From contig CAJXMO010000018.1 of assembly GCA_913056495.1 (NCBI GenBank), positions 16,732 to 80,731 of the forward strand: a stretch of 64,000 nucleotides of DNA, read 5' to 3'. The notes beneath the pieces are model-generated. The model saw nothing but the letters and a program-made list of their open reading frames with translations. It was not told the origin of the DNA and ran no database searches. Shown here one piece after another: positions 53,714-61,591 of this stretch; the first letter of the stretch is position 1, and every line of letters starts with the position of its first letter. Made by a program: the position numbers and the translations under genes. This DNA comes from an uncultured Alteromonadaceae bacterium (GTDB lineage: Bacteria > Pseudomonadota > Gammaproteobacteria > Enterobacterales > Alteromonadaceae).

Positions 53714-54923
53714 CTTTGTCTCCGGTTTCCAGAGTCAGCTCTATTTTTGTGCCGCCTAAAATACTCTGAGTGATGGTAAACCCGGCATTAATTTTTTTTG
53801 CACGTTCACGCATTATTTGCAGGCCAAAGCTGTTTTGTTTCAGTAACTTGCTATCGATGCCGATACCATTGTCTTCAACCAGAATAATAAAGGTTGAGTA
53901 ACGGATATGTTTAATGGTTATCTGGCACAAGCTGGCATTGGCATGTTTAACCACATTATTTAAGCTTTCGCGCACTATATGTATCACCTGAAAAGCTTGT
54001 GCCGGTGAGAGCAGGTTAATCTGTAAAAAGTCATGAAATTCAAATTGAATGTCAGATACCTGATTTAAATCTTTTACCAGAGTTTTGACCGCTTGCTGCA
54101 GATTATCGGTTTTGGGTTGGGCACGGCCGTTACATATTAAATCTCTGACCTGAATGTAGGCATCATGAATATGCTCGGCCAGTTCATCTGTCATCGGCAT
54201 AATTTCGCGGTACGCCAATGTCTGGCTTTTGTTATGTAAAGTAGCGCAGCGCAGCCGCAAAAAGCTTAAGGTTTGCGCAACCGTATCATGCAGCTCGGCG
54301 CTCAGCGCGTTTTTTTCATGGCTGACTGCTTGTTTGAGTTTGTCCTGTTGCTGATACCATGCCCGCAAGCCTTTGCTAAGCGGGGTCGCAATGGTATTTA
54401 AAAATTGTTTTATATCGTTTAACTGCCAGGACATATGATCCAGGCTCAAAAGCAGCCAGACAGTGCGTTCTGGTGTCTTAAACAGCCGTTGATGATACAG
54501 GTAGCTGGCTTGTTGTGGCTGTATCAGGGCCACTCTTTGCGGATTATTTAAAATGGTATTTTGATGGGTAAAGTTGCGGTGCATTTGGCGGATAAGCGCC
54601 GGATTAGGCGAGCTGCTGGCACTATGGTGCAAAAAACTTTCGGCGGTATCCGGGTGACTGATTAAAATATACAGCTCAAAATTTTGCAGATGTTCACTGC
54701 AAAAATCACTCAATTTTAATCGCTCCAGCGCCTCCGGTAAACTCTGCCGGAGACTATCGGTTGTTGCTAACTCAAATGCAATTTCATTTAAATCTAAGCT
54801 ATTTTTTTGTTTCAGTCCTGATTCTGTATTCACTTTGTTAACCACGCTTTTAGCAGTGTCCGTCAAGCTTGTAATGCCAAACTCAGTTTCTGTTATGTTT
54901 CTCAGCCAGTCAGCTGTTCCCAC
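53706..54923 (-). CDS. NarX-like sensor histidine kinase, no membrane segment seen
   Basis: A 405-residue HisKA_3-type kinase. The dimerisation/phospho-acceptor helix has SAELHDTVAQTLSFLRLRC near 210-228 with the phospho-His, and the HATPase has VRESLNNVVKHANASL near 312-327 and VEDNGIGID and GLQIMRERA near 348-378. The N-terminal 200 residues show no convincing transmembrane helix and look helical, so the signal may be cytoplasmic, perhaps a small amine, formaldehyde or a redox cue. Partner of the NarL-type regulator. Divergent from the EutQ-like cupin gene, with 311 bases between starts. Confidence 0.9.
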   Translation of the reverse strand: MGTADWLRNITETEFGITSLTDTAKSVVNKVNTESGLKQKNSLDLNEIAFELATTDSLRQSLPEALERLKLSDFCSEHLQNFELYILISHPDTAESFLHHSASSSPNPALIRQMHRNFTHQNTILNNPQRVALIQPQQASYLYHQRLFKTPERTVWLLLSLDHMSWQLNDIKQFLNTIATPLSKGLRAWYQQQDKLKQAVSHEKNALSAELHDTVAQTLSFLRLRCATLHNKSQTLAYREIMPMTDELAEHIHDAYIQVRDLICNGRAQPKTDNLQQAVKTLVKDLNQVSDIQFEFHDFLQINLLSPAQAFQVIHIVRESLNNVVKHANASLCQITIKHIRYSTFIILVEDNGIGIDSKLLKQNSFGLQIMRERAKKINAGFTITQSILGGTKIELTLETGDKDD

Positions 54924-55234
54924 GGATTTCCGGCCTTAGAAGTGCGCATCTAAAACCCTTGTTTCCTATCGCCTGAATTGCACTAATCATGCCAGAGATA
55001 AGCCATGATTTGGGGGGAATTTAGCGGAATATCCCGCTAGGGGTACTCCTTATTGAGGATTGATTAAAAAATCCTGATAGTAAATATTTATAACTGTCGG
55101 GAATAATTAAGAGTGTCACTCTCAATGTTCTTAACTTGCATCAAAAAGAGTCACTTTTATAAAGAATTTGCACTTTTTTTGAACATGGTAATGGTTTTAC
55201 TCGCACATATTTAAATTTTACAGGGGAACAAATA
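54924..55234. promoter_or_regulatory. Divergent control region between kinase and cupin genes
   Basis: 311 bases between the divergent starts. It carries the near-palindrome at 55039, listed separately, and AT-rich sequence with GAGTGTCACTCTC (a 13-base inverted repeat near 55111-55123). No gene or RNA element was recognised. Confidence 0.5.
55039..55077 (+). promoter_or_regulatory. Candidate operator upstream of cupin-amt genes
   Basis: AGGGGTACTCCT at 55039-55050 is the exact reverse complement of AGGAGTACCCCT at 49275-49286, and as direct sequence it matches AGGRGTACYCCT. It contains TACTCCT, fitting the NarL heptamer. The following TTATTGAGGATTGATTAA and CTGAT match the extension seen before dmmA. 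Placed between the two-component genes and the cupin gene, so it may serve both. Confidence 0.65.
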
Positions 55235-55594
55235 ATGGCTACAGCAATGAAATATTTAGAACAAGCAATTAAAACTGAACTGCCGAGCATGGGTCGGCCA
55301 GGCATTAATGCATTTTTGGGCGACGTAGTGGCTTCTGATGATCCGGATAAAACCATTGTCGGTGGTTTTTACCGGATGGAAAAATCGGATGAACCTTTGG
55401 TGTATGAATATCACTACGATGAAATGAAAATTATCGTTGAAGGCGAAATGATTATTTCAGATGAGACAGGCACCACAGTTCATGCCAGTGTAGGGGATGT
55501 TTTTTATTTTCCTAAGGGCAGTGTGATTACGTTTCAGTCACCTGATTACGGAATTGGTTTTTTCTGTGGTCAGCGACGCGAAGGCGAGGGCTAA
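55235..55594 (+). CDS. EutQ-like cupin protein
   Basis: A 119-residue single-domain cupin resembling the C-terminal domain of EutQ (ethanolamine utilisation) and dimethylsulfoniopropionate-lyase-like small cupins. VYEYHYDEMKIIVEGEMIISDETG near 65-88 and GDVFYFPKGSVITFQSPDYGIGFF near 95-118 are the two cupin motifs, with His, Glu and Tyr residues in metal-ligand-like places. CAGGGGA precedes the ATG. Its role in amine use is unknown; it stands before amt on the same strand, 92 bases away. Confidence 0.82.
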   Translation: MATAMKYLEQAIKTELPSMGRPGINAFLGDVVASDDPDKTIVGGFYRMEKSDEPLVYEYHYDEMKIIVEGEMIISDETGTTVHASVGDVFYFPKGSVITFQSPDYGIGFFCGQRREGEG

Positions 55595-55686
55595 CCAATA
55601 GCGTCAGATATTTTGAGCGAGGTTATTTGCTTTGCTCACTTTAGGTTTAACGGTTTAGTTTTATTTTATAGACACAGGGGGTCGTT

Positions 55687-57060
55687 ATGGACCAGGTACA
55701 AGCTGCAGAAAAAATTGCAGAACTACAAACAATGGTTGATATGTCAGGCACAGTCAATATGGAGGTATTTTATTGGTGGTGTACTGCGTTAATGGTCATT
55801 ATTCATGCAGGCTTTTTAGCTTATGAAATGGGGGCTTCACGGCTTAAAAATGCGCTCGCCTCCGGGGTTAAAAATATTCTCGCGTTTGCCTTTATTATTC
55901 CAACCTTTTTCTTTTTTGGTTGGTGGATTTATCTGGCAATGTACAACGGATTTGTGCCGGACTTTGAAGCGGCAGCGGCCGGTTTACCCTGGTCGTCGAA
56001 TATGGGGCCAAACCTAACCGATAATGCCAGTGGTATTTTCTGGGGCGCATTTGTGTTGTTTGCTGCCACGACCGCATCGGTATTTTCCGGCGCTGTTATT
56101 GAGCGGATAAGAATGAGCGCATTTATTGTATTGGCGATTATTCTCGGCTCCGGGGTTTGGATTTTAGCAGCTTCATGGGGCTGGCATCCGGACGGCTGGT
56201 TAACAACTGTATGGGGTTTCCACGACTTTGGTGCGGCAGGTGCTGTGCATATGGTCGCCGGGTTCTTTGCGCTGGGCGTGACCATTAATTTAGGTGCGCG
56301 GATTGGCCGCTTTTCTAAATCGGGCAAACCGTTAGTGATTGCCGGGCACAGTGTGCCAATGAGTATTATTGGTTTAATGCTGATTATTGTGGGCTTCTTT
56401 GGCTTTTTAGGTGGCTGTATTATCTATACACCGGGCGGCCAGTGGACCACTATTTTTGGTACGCCAACCACTTTATCTGCAATTAGCTTTAATACATTAA
56501 TGGCATTTTCAGGCGGTATTATTGGTTCGTATGTGATTACACGCCAACCATTCTGGATGATGTCGGGCGCGCTGGCCGGGATTATCAGTGCAGCGCCGGG
56601 CATGGATTTATATTACCCGCCACTGGCCTTTTTAGTGGGTATTATTGGCGGTGTTGCAGCGCCTCTTGCCGATAAATATATCACTGCTAAGTTCAAAATT
56701 GACGATGCTGTGGGTGCGTTTGGCGTACATGGTGTAGGCGGTTTAGTCGGCATTGTGATGCTGGGTGTATTCAGCGGTTTTCCAAATGTCGCCGAAGGCG
56801 CGCCAGCTATTAGTTTATTGGGTCAAATTAAAAGTGCATTAGTGATGGCTGCTCTGGGTTTTGTTCCCGGTTTTGGTTTGTCATTTATTCTGGCTAAGTT
56901 TAATGCGTTACGTGTACCACCTAAAGCCGAAGAAGCCGGTTTAGATTTAGTGGAAGTGCCGCTGGCTGCTTACCCTGAGTCTGTACCTGCCTCAATCAGC
57001 GCAAACAATAGTTCAAAAGTAAGTACTAAAACAACCCCGTCATCAGGCTTAACACTGTAA
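55687..57060 (+). CDS. Amt family ammonium/methylammonium transporter
   Basis: A 457-residue inner-membrane channel of the Amt/Mep/Rh family, with about eleven hydrophobic helices. The twin-His pore is present: first His in FHDFGAAGAVHMVAGFFALG near 175-195, second in VGAFGVHGVGGLVGIVML near 340-357. The usual DFAGGTVVHINAG motif is altered to DFGAAGAVHMVAG. The N-terminus (about 1-25) and a Ser/Thr-rich tail (about 425-457) extend beyond the core. Placed with methylamine genes, it may carry methylammonium or dimethylammonium rather than ammonium. No glnK gene accompanies it, unlike most amtB loci. It is followed 11 bases later by a 55-residue protein. Confidence 0.88.
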   Translation: MDQVQAAEKIAELQTMVDMSGTVNMEVFYWWCTALMVIIHAGFLAYEMGASRLKNALASGVKNILAFAFIIPTFFFFGWWIYLAMYNGFVPDFEAAAAGLPWSSNMGPNLTDNASGIFWGAFVLFAATTASVFSGAVIERIRMSAFIVLAIILGSGVWILAASWGWHPDGWLTTVWGFHDFGAAGAVHMVAGFFALGVTINLGARIGRFSKSGKPLVIAGHSVPMSIIGLMLIIVGFFGFLGGCIIYTPGGQWTTIFGTPTTLSAISFNTLMAFSGGIIGSYVITRQPFWMMSGALAGIISAAPGMDLYYPPLAFLVGIIGGVAAPLADKYITAKFKIDDAVGAFGVHGVGGLVGIVMLGVFSGFPNVAEGAPAISLLGQIKSALVMAALGFVPGFGLSFILAKFNALRVPPKAEEAGLDLVEVPLAAYPESVPASISANNSSKVSTKTTPSSGLTL

Positions 57061-57071
57061 GGAGAAATACG

Positions 57072-57239
57072 ATGAACGCAAGTCCAATTACAAACTGGGA
57101 AGGAGCGCAAGCTTATTTTATGTTTGCCGATAACCCGACTATGTTGACTGTTATTTTAGGTTTAGCGGTTACCGTTACTGTGGGAACCATTATTGCCTCA
57201 TACAAACATGAACAGCAAACCTATATTGATTATCAGTAA
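57072..57239 (+). CDS. 55-residue one-TM protein downstream of amt
   Basis: A short reading frame with ATG at 57072 and TAA at 57237-57239, preceded by AAGGAGAAATACG, a strong RBS that also marks the tight link to amt (11 bases after its stop). The product has a polar N-terminus (about 1-22, NASPITNWEGAQAYFMFADN), one membrane helix (about 25-43, LTVILGLAVTVTVGTIIAS) and a charged tail (YKHEQQTYIDYQ). No family recognised. It could be a small accessory subunit of the transporter. A terminator follows, so it closes the transcript. Confidence 0.75.
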   Translation: MNASPITNWEGAQAYFMFADNPTMLTVILGLAVTVTVGTIIASYKHEQQTYIDYQ

Positions 57240-57265
57240 TTTTTGATAAGCCAATACAACTGATT

Positions 57266-57295
57266 AAAAGGCAACGCATTGCGTTGCCTTTTTTG
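57266..57295 (+). terminator. Terminator after amt unit
   Basis: AAAAGGCAACGC pairs with GCGTTGCCTTTT around ATT, followed by T residues: a strong rho-independent terminator 27 bases after the small gene. Confidence 0.92.
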
Positions 57296-57524
57296 TTTTA
57301 ACGTCAGCTGGCATTTTTTGTGCCTTGGATTTGTTTATTTTGGTTTCGTTAAAGCTTTGATGGCTTAATTATCTTTTGTTTGGCGTTGGTGGCATGCAAA
57401 GTAGCAGGCATTAAACATACGTATTTTTTGAAGTTTTAACGGGATAACTCAATTTTTATGTCTTAAAAATTAAATAGCTTAATGTTTTCCTAAAATTGAA
57501 CACAGGGTGCCAAAGGAGGCTAAC

Positions 57525-58058
57525 TTGTTTTCCAAAATAACAAAAAGATGGGTTGCGGGCGTTATCTTTCTGATTTGCCTGTTGATGAGTGTGATACGGG
57601 TTCAGGCTGAACCTGCTAAGTCTCTCATATTTACAACAGCGCAGGGTCAGCCTTTAACTTTGCTTGGCCGGAACATTCTGGATGAAGTTTATAAAAACCT
57701 GGGTTATCAGGTGATTATTCAATATTACCCGAATCAATGTGCCTTGTTTATGTCCGGTTCGGGGGCGGTCGATGGTGAGGTCGGCAGAACCGCTGTTGTT
57801 GATAGTCGTTATGTTAATTTACATAAAGTTGGCGTTGCTTTATTTAATATGGATGTCACCGCCGTTACGTTAAAGTCTAAAGGACTCCCGCTGGCTGAGC
57901 TATCGAAGATTAAAGCTCACCGCGTCGGTATGTTGCGAGGTTCAAAATACATAGAAAGTTTTTTTGAGCAAACACATGTAGTTTATGCTGAAAGCCTTGA
58001 ACAGTTATTGCGTTTGCTACAAAAAAACAGAATCGATCTTGTATTATCTGAGATGTAA
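57525..58058 (+). CDS. Truncated periplasmic solute-binding family 3-like protein
   Basis: A 177-residue exported protein like the one at 7646-8407. Signal peptide (about 1-30, RWVAGVIFLICLLMSVIRVQA), then SLIFTTAQGQPLTLLGRNILDEVYKNLGYQVIIQYYP, VDGEVGRTAVVDSRY and AHRVGMLRGSKYIESFFEQ near 135-153. It stops at LLQKNRIDLVLSEM, where family members normally continue for about 60-80 residues. The TAA stop is made of a TA plus an A at the very edge of the miniature element at 58059. Start TTG 57525 is chosen because AAGGAGG ends 5 bases before it; GTG 57507 is the other option. Probably non-functional. Confidence 0.75.
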   Translation: MFSKITKRWVAGVIFLICLLMSVIRVQAEPAKSLIFTTAQGQPLTLLGRNILDEVYKNLGYQVIIQYYPNQCALFMSGSGAVDGEVGRTAVVDSRYVNLHKVGVALFNMDVTAVTLKSKGLPLAELSKIKAHRVGMLRGSKYIESFFEQTHVVYAESLEQLLRLLQKNRIDLVLSEM

Positions 58059-58372
58059 GGGGCTGTTTATCTTTCGCGTTCATTTTTGCAGCAGTCCGTA
58101 TGGTTTTTATACAAGGCAGAGTGATTGTAGTGTAGTGCGCTACATAAATGAGCGATAAAGACTTTGTGCTCCTGCAAAGTCACCTTACCCCACATCCATG
58201 TGGGGCAACGCAGTAGAAAGGCCATACGGACGCTGCCCTTCGGGTTCGTCCTGAGCGCTTCCAACTCATTGTTGCTCGGTTTTTATATAGAATCACTATA
58301 CTACAGCCCTCGCGCCGCGATTTGAAAGCGCTCAGTTAGAACAAAATTTGTACTCGAAAGATAATCAGACCC
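58059..58372. mobile_element. MITE-like element, copy 2 (314 bp)
   Basis: Ends are GGGGCTGTTTATCTTTCG and the complement of GGGTCTGATTATCTTTCG. The right 80 or so bases are nearly identical to copy 1 at 19301-19430, and the left 30 bases match too. Inside is a segment absent from copy 1, itself bounded by CCGTATGG (58095) and CCATACGG (58222), with the hairpin CCCCACAT-CC-ATGTGGGG at 58188-58205. A right-hand TA (58373-58374) and left TA (58056-58057) flank it. No gene inside. It supplies or completes the stop codons of both neighbouring genes. Confidence 0.8.
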
Positions 58373-59787
58373 TAGTAACGTGGCCAGCCATTGCTGTCCC
58401 AGTTTAACGTACTGATTAATAACTTAGGCGTACCATTGTCATTTGCATCATAGGCGTGGCGAACAATCACATCCGTATTTAAAATATCCTGACCGCCCGG
58501 GCCTGCCCAGGTGCTGTTGCCTGCATCTAAAATAGAACCTCCACCATTTAACATATCCACGCCATTTTTATCTAGATAAGGGCCTCGGATGTCAGTTGAA
58601 CGACCGTAAGCAATGCGATAGGTACTGTCAGTACCGTTACAACATTTACCCAAAGAAACAAACAGATAATAATAACCCTGACGGTAAATAACGGTCGGTG
58701 CTTCAATACCACCTGAGCGTGCAGCCAATGAGTATAATGAACCGTATGGTTTCATGGTAATCGGGTTAATACGTTTAAGTTTAATACCCGAATTCCATGA
58801 ACCGAATACTAACCAAGGTGCGCCGTTTTTATCCAATACCAGATCCGGGTCAATCGCGTTGTAATTATCATTGTTGGTGGTATTTACAACCAAACCGTCA
58901 TCACGCCAGTTACCCTGTGCGACGCTATCTGCAGATGTTAGACCAATTGCCGATACTCGAGAGCCGAAGGTTGAAATCGAATAATATAACCAGGCGCGGC
59001 CATTGTAATGTTTCAGTTCAGGCGCCCAAACGTCCATACCATCATGATCTGGTACATAGTTTTTCCACCAGTTAAGGCCATTCGGGAATATTGCAGCTGC
59101 GCCTTCCCAGTGCACGCCATCATTTGACCATTTTCCATAAATACCCGGGCCGGTTTGGAAAATCCACCAAGTCCCGTTTTCATAGCCTATGGTTGGATCG
59201 TGAGTTACCAGGTTACCTGTGAGTGGCCAATGATTAGCTGCACCATTGGTTGTTGACGGATCCCAAGGTGCCGCTTCAATGCTTCCAACTTTGGTAAATT
59301 GCCAGATCTGAGCATCAGCTCCCCAGTAGCTCCATTGACCGATATTAGCTCCGTCGTCATTTGAAAAGCCTAATAAATCAAGTGCTTTACCGCTATTTTT
59401 ATTAATTAGGTAATATTCATTGCCACCTAAGTCGTTGATTTCCCACTTTTGAGTATCACTTCCCCAATACTCCCACTGGCTTACATTGCCGCCATCGTTA
59501 GTGTCAAAATCGTACACTTCCATGGCTTTACCACTGCTTAAGTTAACCAGTGAATAATAGCCATCATCTGTTGAAGTGACCAACCATTTTTGAGCATCAT
59601 GGCCATTTGCCGGCCACTGATTAACGTTGGCTCCGTCTGAAGCTGAAGCGCCTCCCACTTCTACCAACTTACCGCTGTGTTTTGATGCTATTGTATAAAC
59701 CCCATTTTCAATAGCATAAGCCTGCAAACTGGTCAGCGCGAGCAAACCAGATGCGAGTCCTAAAACTGTTTTACGGATTGAAATCAT
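58372..59787 (-). CDS. GH43 endo-arabinanase with ricin-type lectin domain
   Basis: A 471-residue secreted enzyme. Signal peptide (about 1-26, cut near AYA-IENG), ricin B-lectin/CBM13 domain (about 27-165) with three Q-x-W repeats (GANVNQW, GGNVSQWEYWGSDTQKW, GANIGQWSYWGADAQIW), then a five-bladed GH43 domain (about 180-471). Catalytic candidates are the Asp in LVTHDPTIGY, the Asp in YNAIDPDLVL and the Glu in SGGIEAPTVIY. It would cut alpha-1,5-arabinan outside the cell or in the periplasm. The C-terminus is NWDSNGWPRY, then TAG whose last base is the first base of the miniature element, so the original end may have been different. It is divergent from the MFS gene and shares an operator motif with the LacI gene. 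Confidence 0.9.
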   Translation of the reverse strand: MISIRKTVLGLASGLLALTSLQAYAIENGVYTIASKHSGKLVEVGGASASDGANVNQWPANGHDAQKWLVTSTDDGYYSLVNLSSGKAMEVYDFDTNDGGNVSQWEYWGSDTQKWEINDLGGNEYYLINKNSGKALDLLGFSNDDGANIGQWSYWGADAQIWQFTKVGSIEAAPWDPSTTNGAANHWPLTGNLVTHDPTIGYENGTWWIFQTGPGIYGKWSNDGVHWEGAAAIFPNGLNWWKNYVPDHDGMDVWAPELKHYNGRAWLYYSISTFGSRVSAIGLTSADSVAQGNWRDDGLVVNTTNNDNYNAIDPDLVLDKNGAPWLVFGSWNSGIKLKRINPITMKPYGSLYSLAARSGGIEAPTVIYRQGYYYLFVSLGKCCNGTDSTYRIAYGRSTDIRGPYLDKNGVDMLNGGGSILDAGNSTWAGPGGQDILNTDVIVRHAYDANDNGTPKLLISTLNWDSNGWPRY

Positions 59788-60160
59788 TATTGCCTCTTTA
59801 CATTTATTTTTAGTCGTGTGTGTAAACTGGTAAACAATGTAACTTAAATGTATACCAGTTGTTGTACTATACTATAGTAATACTTTAAAAATAAAGACTA
59901 AACAGGAATAATTCTCAATTATATTAATTGGTCATTTAATATATCTATATAATTCAGAGTTTTATGTTTTTATTTTTGGTGAGATTTATTGTTTTTATAA
60001 GGTTTTTGTCTCAATTTTTAGCTGTTTTTTCTGTAAAAAAACGATTTTTGAAGTCGCTCAAAACAATATTGTTAAGATAGCAGGTGTTATAGAAATTAAG
60101 GTTGGTTATAATCTGGTTAATTAATTTTTATATAACGCATGTATTTTACCGGGATAATCT
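59788..60160. promoter_or_regulatory. Divergent control region between GH43 and MFS genes
   Basis: 373 AT-rich bases. It contains the LacI-type operator at 59826-59859 and GTTATAATC near 60105 as a possible -10 of the MFS gene. No gene was found. Confidence 0.5.
59826..59859. promoter_or_regulatory. LacI-type operator upstream of the GH43 gene
   Basis: ACTGGTAAAC (59826-59835) and GTATACCAGT (59850-59859) form an inverted repeat with one mismatch over 10 bases and a 14-base spacer. The half-site GTTTACCAGT occurs exactly at 61531-61540 upstream of the LacI gene. It lies 38-72 bases before the GH43 start. Confidence 0.65.
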
Positions 60161-61528
60161 TTGGCTTTTAACTCTACTAGCTGTATCAATTCGGGCCCAG
60201 CTTCATCTATTAATTTTAAGCAAAAACAGGCATTAGGTTTAGGGTTTTTTGCGCTGTTTTTTGCGAATCATGGCATTGGCATTCTGGCTATTCCGTATTA
60301 CCAAATGACTCTGGCAATTGACCCTTTTTTATTAAGTTTGGCAATGACAATTCCGGTATTAATGGCGAGCATGGCTGGTCCCTGGGTTGGGTATATTTCT
60401 GATAATTGTAAAAGTCGCTTTGGACGACGCCGTCCTTTCATTTTTATTTCCGCCTGGGTCTCAGCTATTTCATTCGGTTTGATTTGGATGGTTCCAGAAG
60501 ACTGGTCTGAGTTAGCTCAGTTAATTTATTTTTTTGCCTTGTCCTGCTTGTTTAATTTAGCAAGCATTTTTTTAATTGTGCCTACTACCTGTTTGTCCTA
60601 TGAAATGACCAGTGATCCGAAACAAAGAACTCAAATTATGGGTTTAACAACCTATTTTTTGCGCTTTGCTTCCCTGATTTACCATTGGGTATTTCCATTA
60701 ACTCAATTGGCTTTATTTTCGAGTGTATTTGTCGGAATACGTTATGTCGGCTGGGGACTGGGGTTATTTTTTATCGGGCTGATCGGTATGCTGCCTGCGT
60801 TGTTTATTAAAGAAAAATCGATTCGCCCTCAGCCTAGAGTGGTTAAAAAAGCGTCACTTAAAGTTAATTTGCAGTCTGTCTTAAATTATAACCCGTTACT
60901 GATTTTGTTTTTGATTTGCATTATGCAGGTGTGCGGCGCGGCATTTGCGGCGAGCTTTGATTATTATTTAATCGTTTATTACTTATATGATGGCGATTTA
61001 ACGCAAGGCTCTGTTTTAAAAGGCGGTTTGTCCAGTGCTCATGCGGTATTGGGGGCATTAAGTGCGGTCGCGATAGCTTTCTATGCGCAAAAATGGGGTA
61101 AAAAAGAAACCTTAAAATGGATTTTTATTCTGACCGCAATTGGCGGCGTGGCAAAATGGTTTATTTTTAACCCTAGCTATCCCTGGCTAGTACTGCTGGA
61201 TGCTGTGTTATGTGCGCCTGTGTGGAGTGCCATGACGATTATTATTCCTGCGATGGTGGCTGATCTAGCCGACATAGACCAAGCTAAAACCGGCCACAGG
61301 CGAGAGGGTATTTTTGTTGCTTTGCATAATTGGGTTAATAATTTTAGTGGTGCTGGCGCTATTGTATTGGCCGGTTTAAGCCTCAATTTGATTGGCTTTA
61401 ATGCGCAGCTGGGCGCTTTTCAGTCACAACAAAGTATTTTATCAATGCGATTGATTCTGGTTTTGGGGACTGTATTTTTTGCTTTAATTTGTTTAATTTT
61501 GTTGCGTTTTCTGAAAATTGAGCGTTAA
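60161..61528 (+). CDS. MFS/GPH-type sugar transporter
   Basis: A 455-residue inner-membrane transporter with about twelve helices, resembling the glycoside-pentoside-hexuronide:cation symporter group. GPWVGYISDNCKSRFGRRRPFIFISAW near 71-97 is the cytoplasmic loop 2-3 signature, and SYEMTSDPKQRTQIMGL near 145-161 is typical. The start is TTG at 60161 with GGGAT upstream; no ATG would keep the first helix. With the arabinanase and LacI regulator it probably imports arabinose or arabino-oligosaccharides. Confidence 0.87.
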   Translation: MAFNSTSCINSGPASSINFKQKQALGLGFFALFFANHGIGILAIPYYQMTLAIDPFLLSLAMTIPVLMASMAGPWVGYISDNCKSRFGRRRPFIFISAWVSAISFGLIWMVPEDWSELAQLIYFFALSCLFNLASIFLIVPTTCLSYEMTSDPKQRTQIMGLTTYFLRFASLIYHWVFPLTQLALFSSVFVGIRYVGWGLGLFFIGLIGMLPALFIKEKSIRPQPRVVKKASLKVNLQSVLNYNPLLILFLICIMQVCGAAFAASFDYYLIVYYLYDGDLTQGSVLKGGLSSAHAVLGALSAVAIAFYAQKWGKKETLKWIFILTAIGGVAKWFIFNPSYPWLVLLDAVLCAPVWSAMTIIIPAMVADLADIDQAKTGHRREGIFVALHNWVNNFSGAGAIVLAGLSLNLIGFNAQLGAFQSQQSILSMRLILVLGTVFFALICLILLRFLKIER

Positions 61529-61540
61529 ACGTTTACCAGT
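61524..61540. promoter_or_regulatory. LacI-type operator upstream of the LacI gene
   Basis: GTTAAACGTTTACCAGT has the centre AAACGTTT, normal for LacI-family sites, with the half-site GTTTACCAGT shared with the GH43 promoter. It overlaps the last codons of the MFS gene and lies about 50 bases before the regulator start, suggesting autoregulation. Confidence 0.65.
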
Positions 61541-61591
61541 CTAGTGTTTTTGGATAATATTTATAAAAATCAAATACGAACAGAGGTCTAT

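Noticed and set aside
55105..55200. Second sigma-54 promoter upstream of the cupin gene
   Set aside because: TGTCACTC and TTTGCACTTT look similar to parts of the consensus, but no GG-GC pair with 12-base spacing exists.
55929..56327. 132-residue reverse frame opposite the Amt gene
   Set aside because: Low-complexity shadow of a membrane protein gene; no independent support.
57507..57524. GTG 57507 as start of the truncated binding protein
   Set aside because: The strong AAGGAGG lies downstream of it and is placed properly for TTG 57525.
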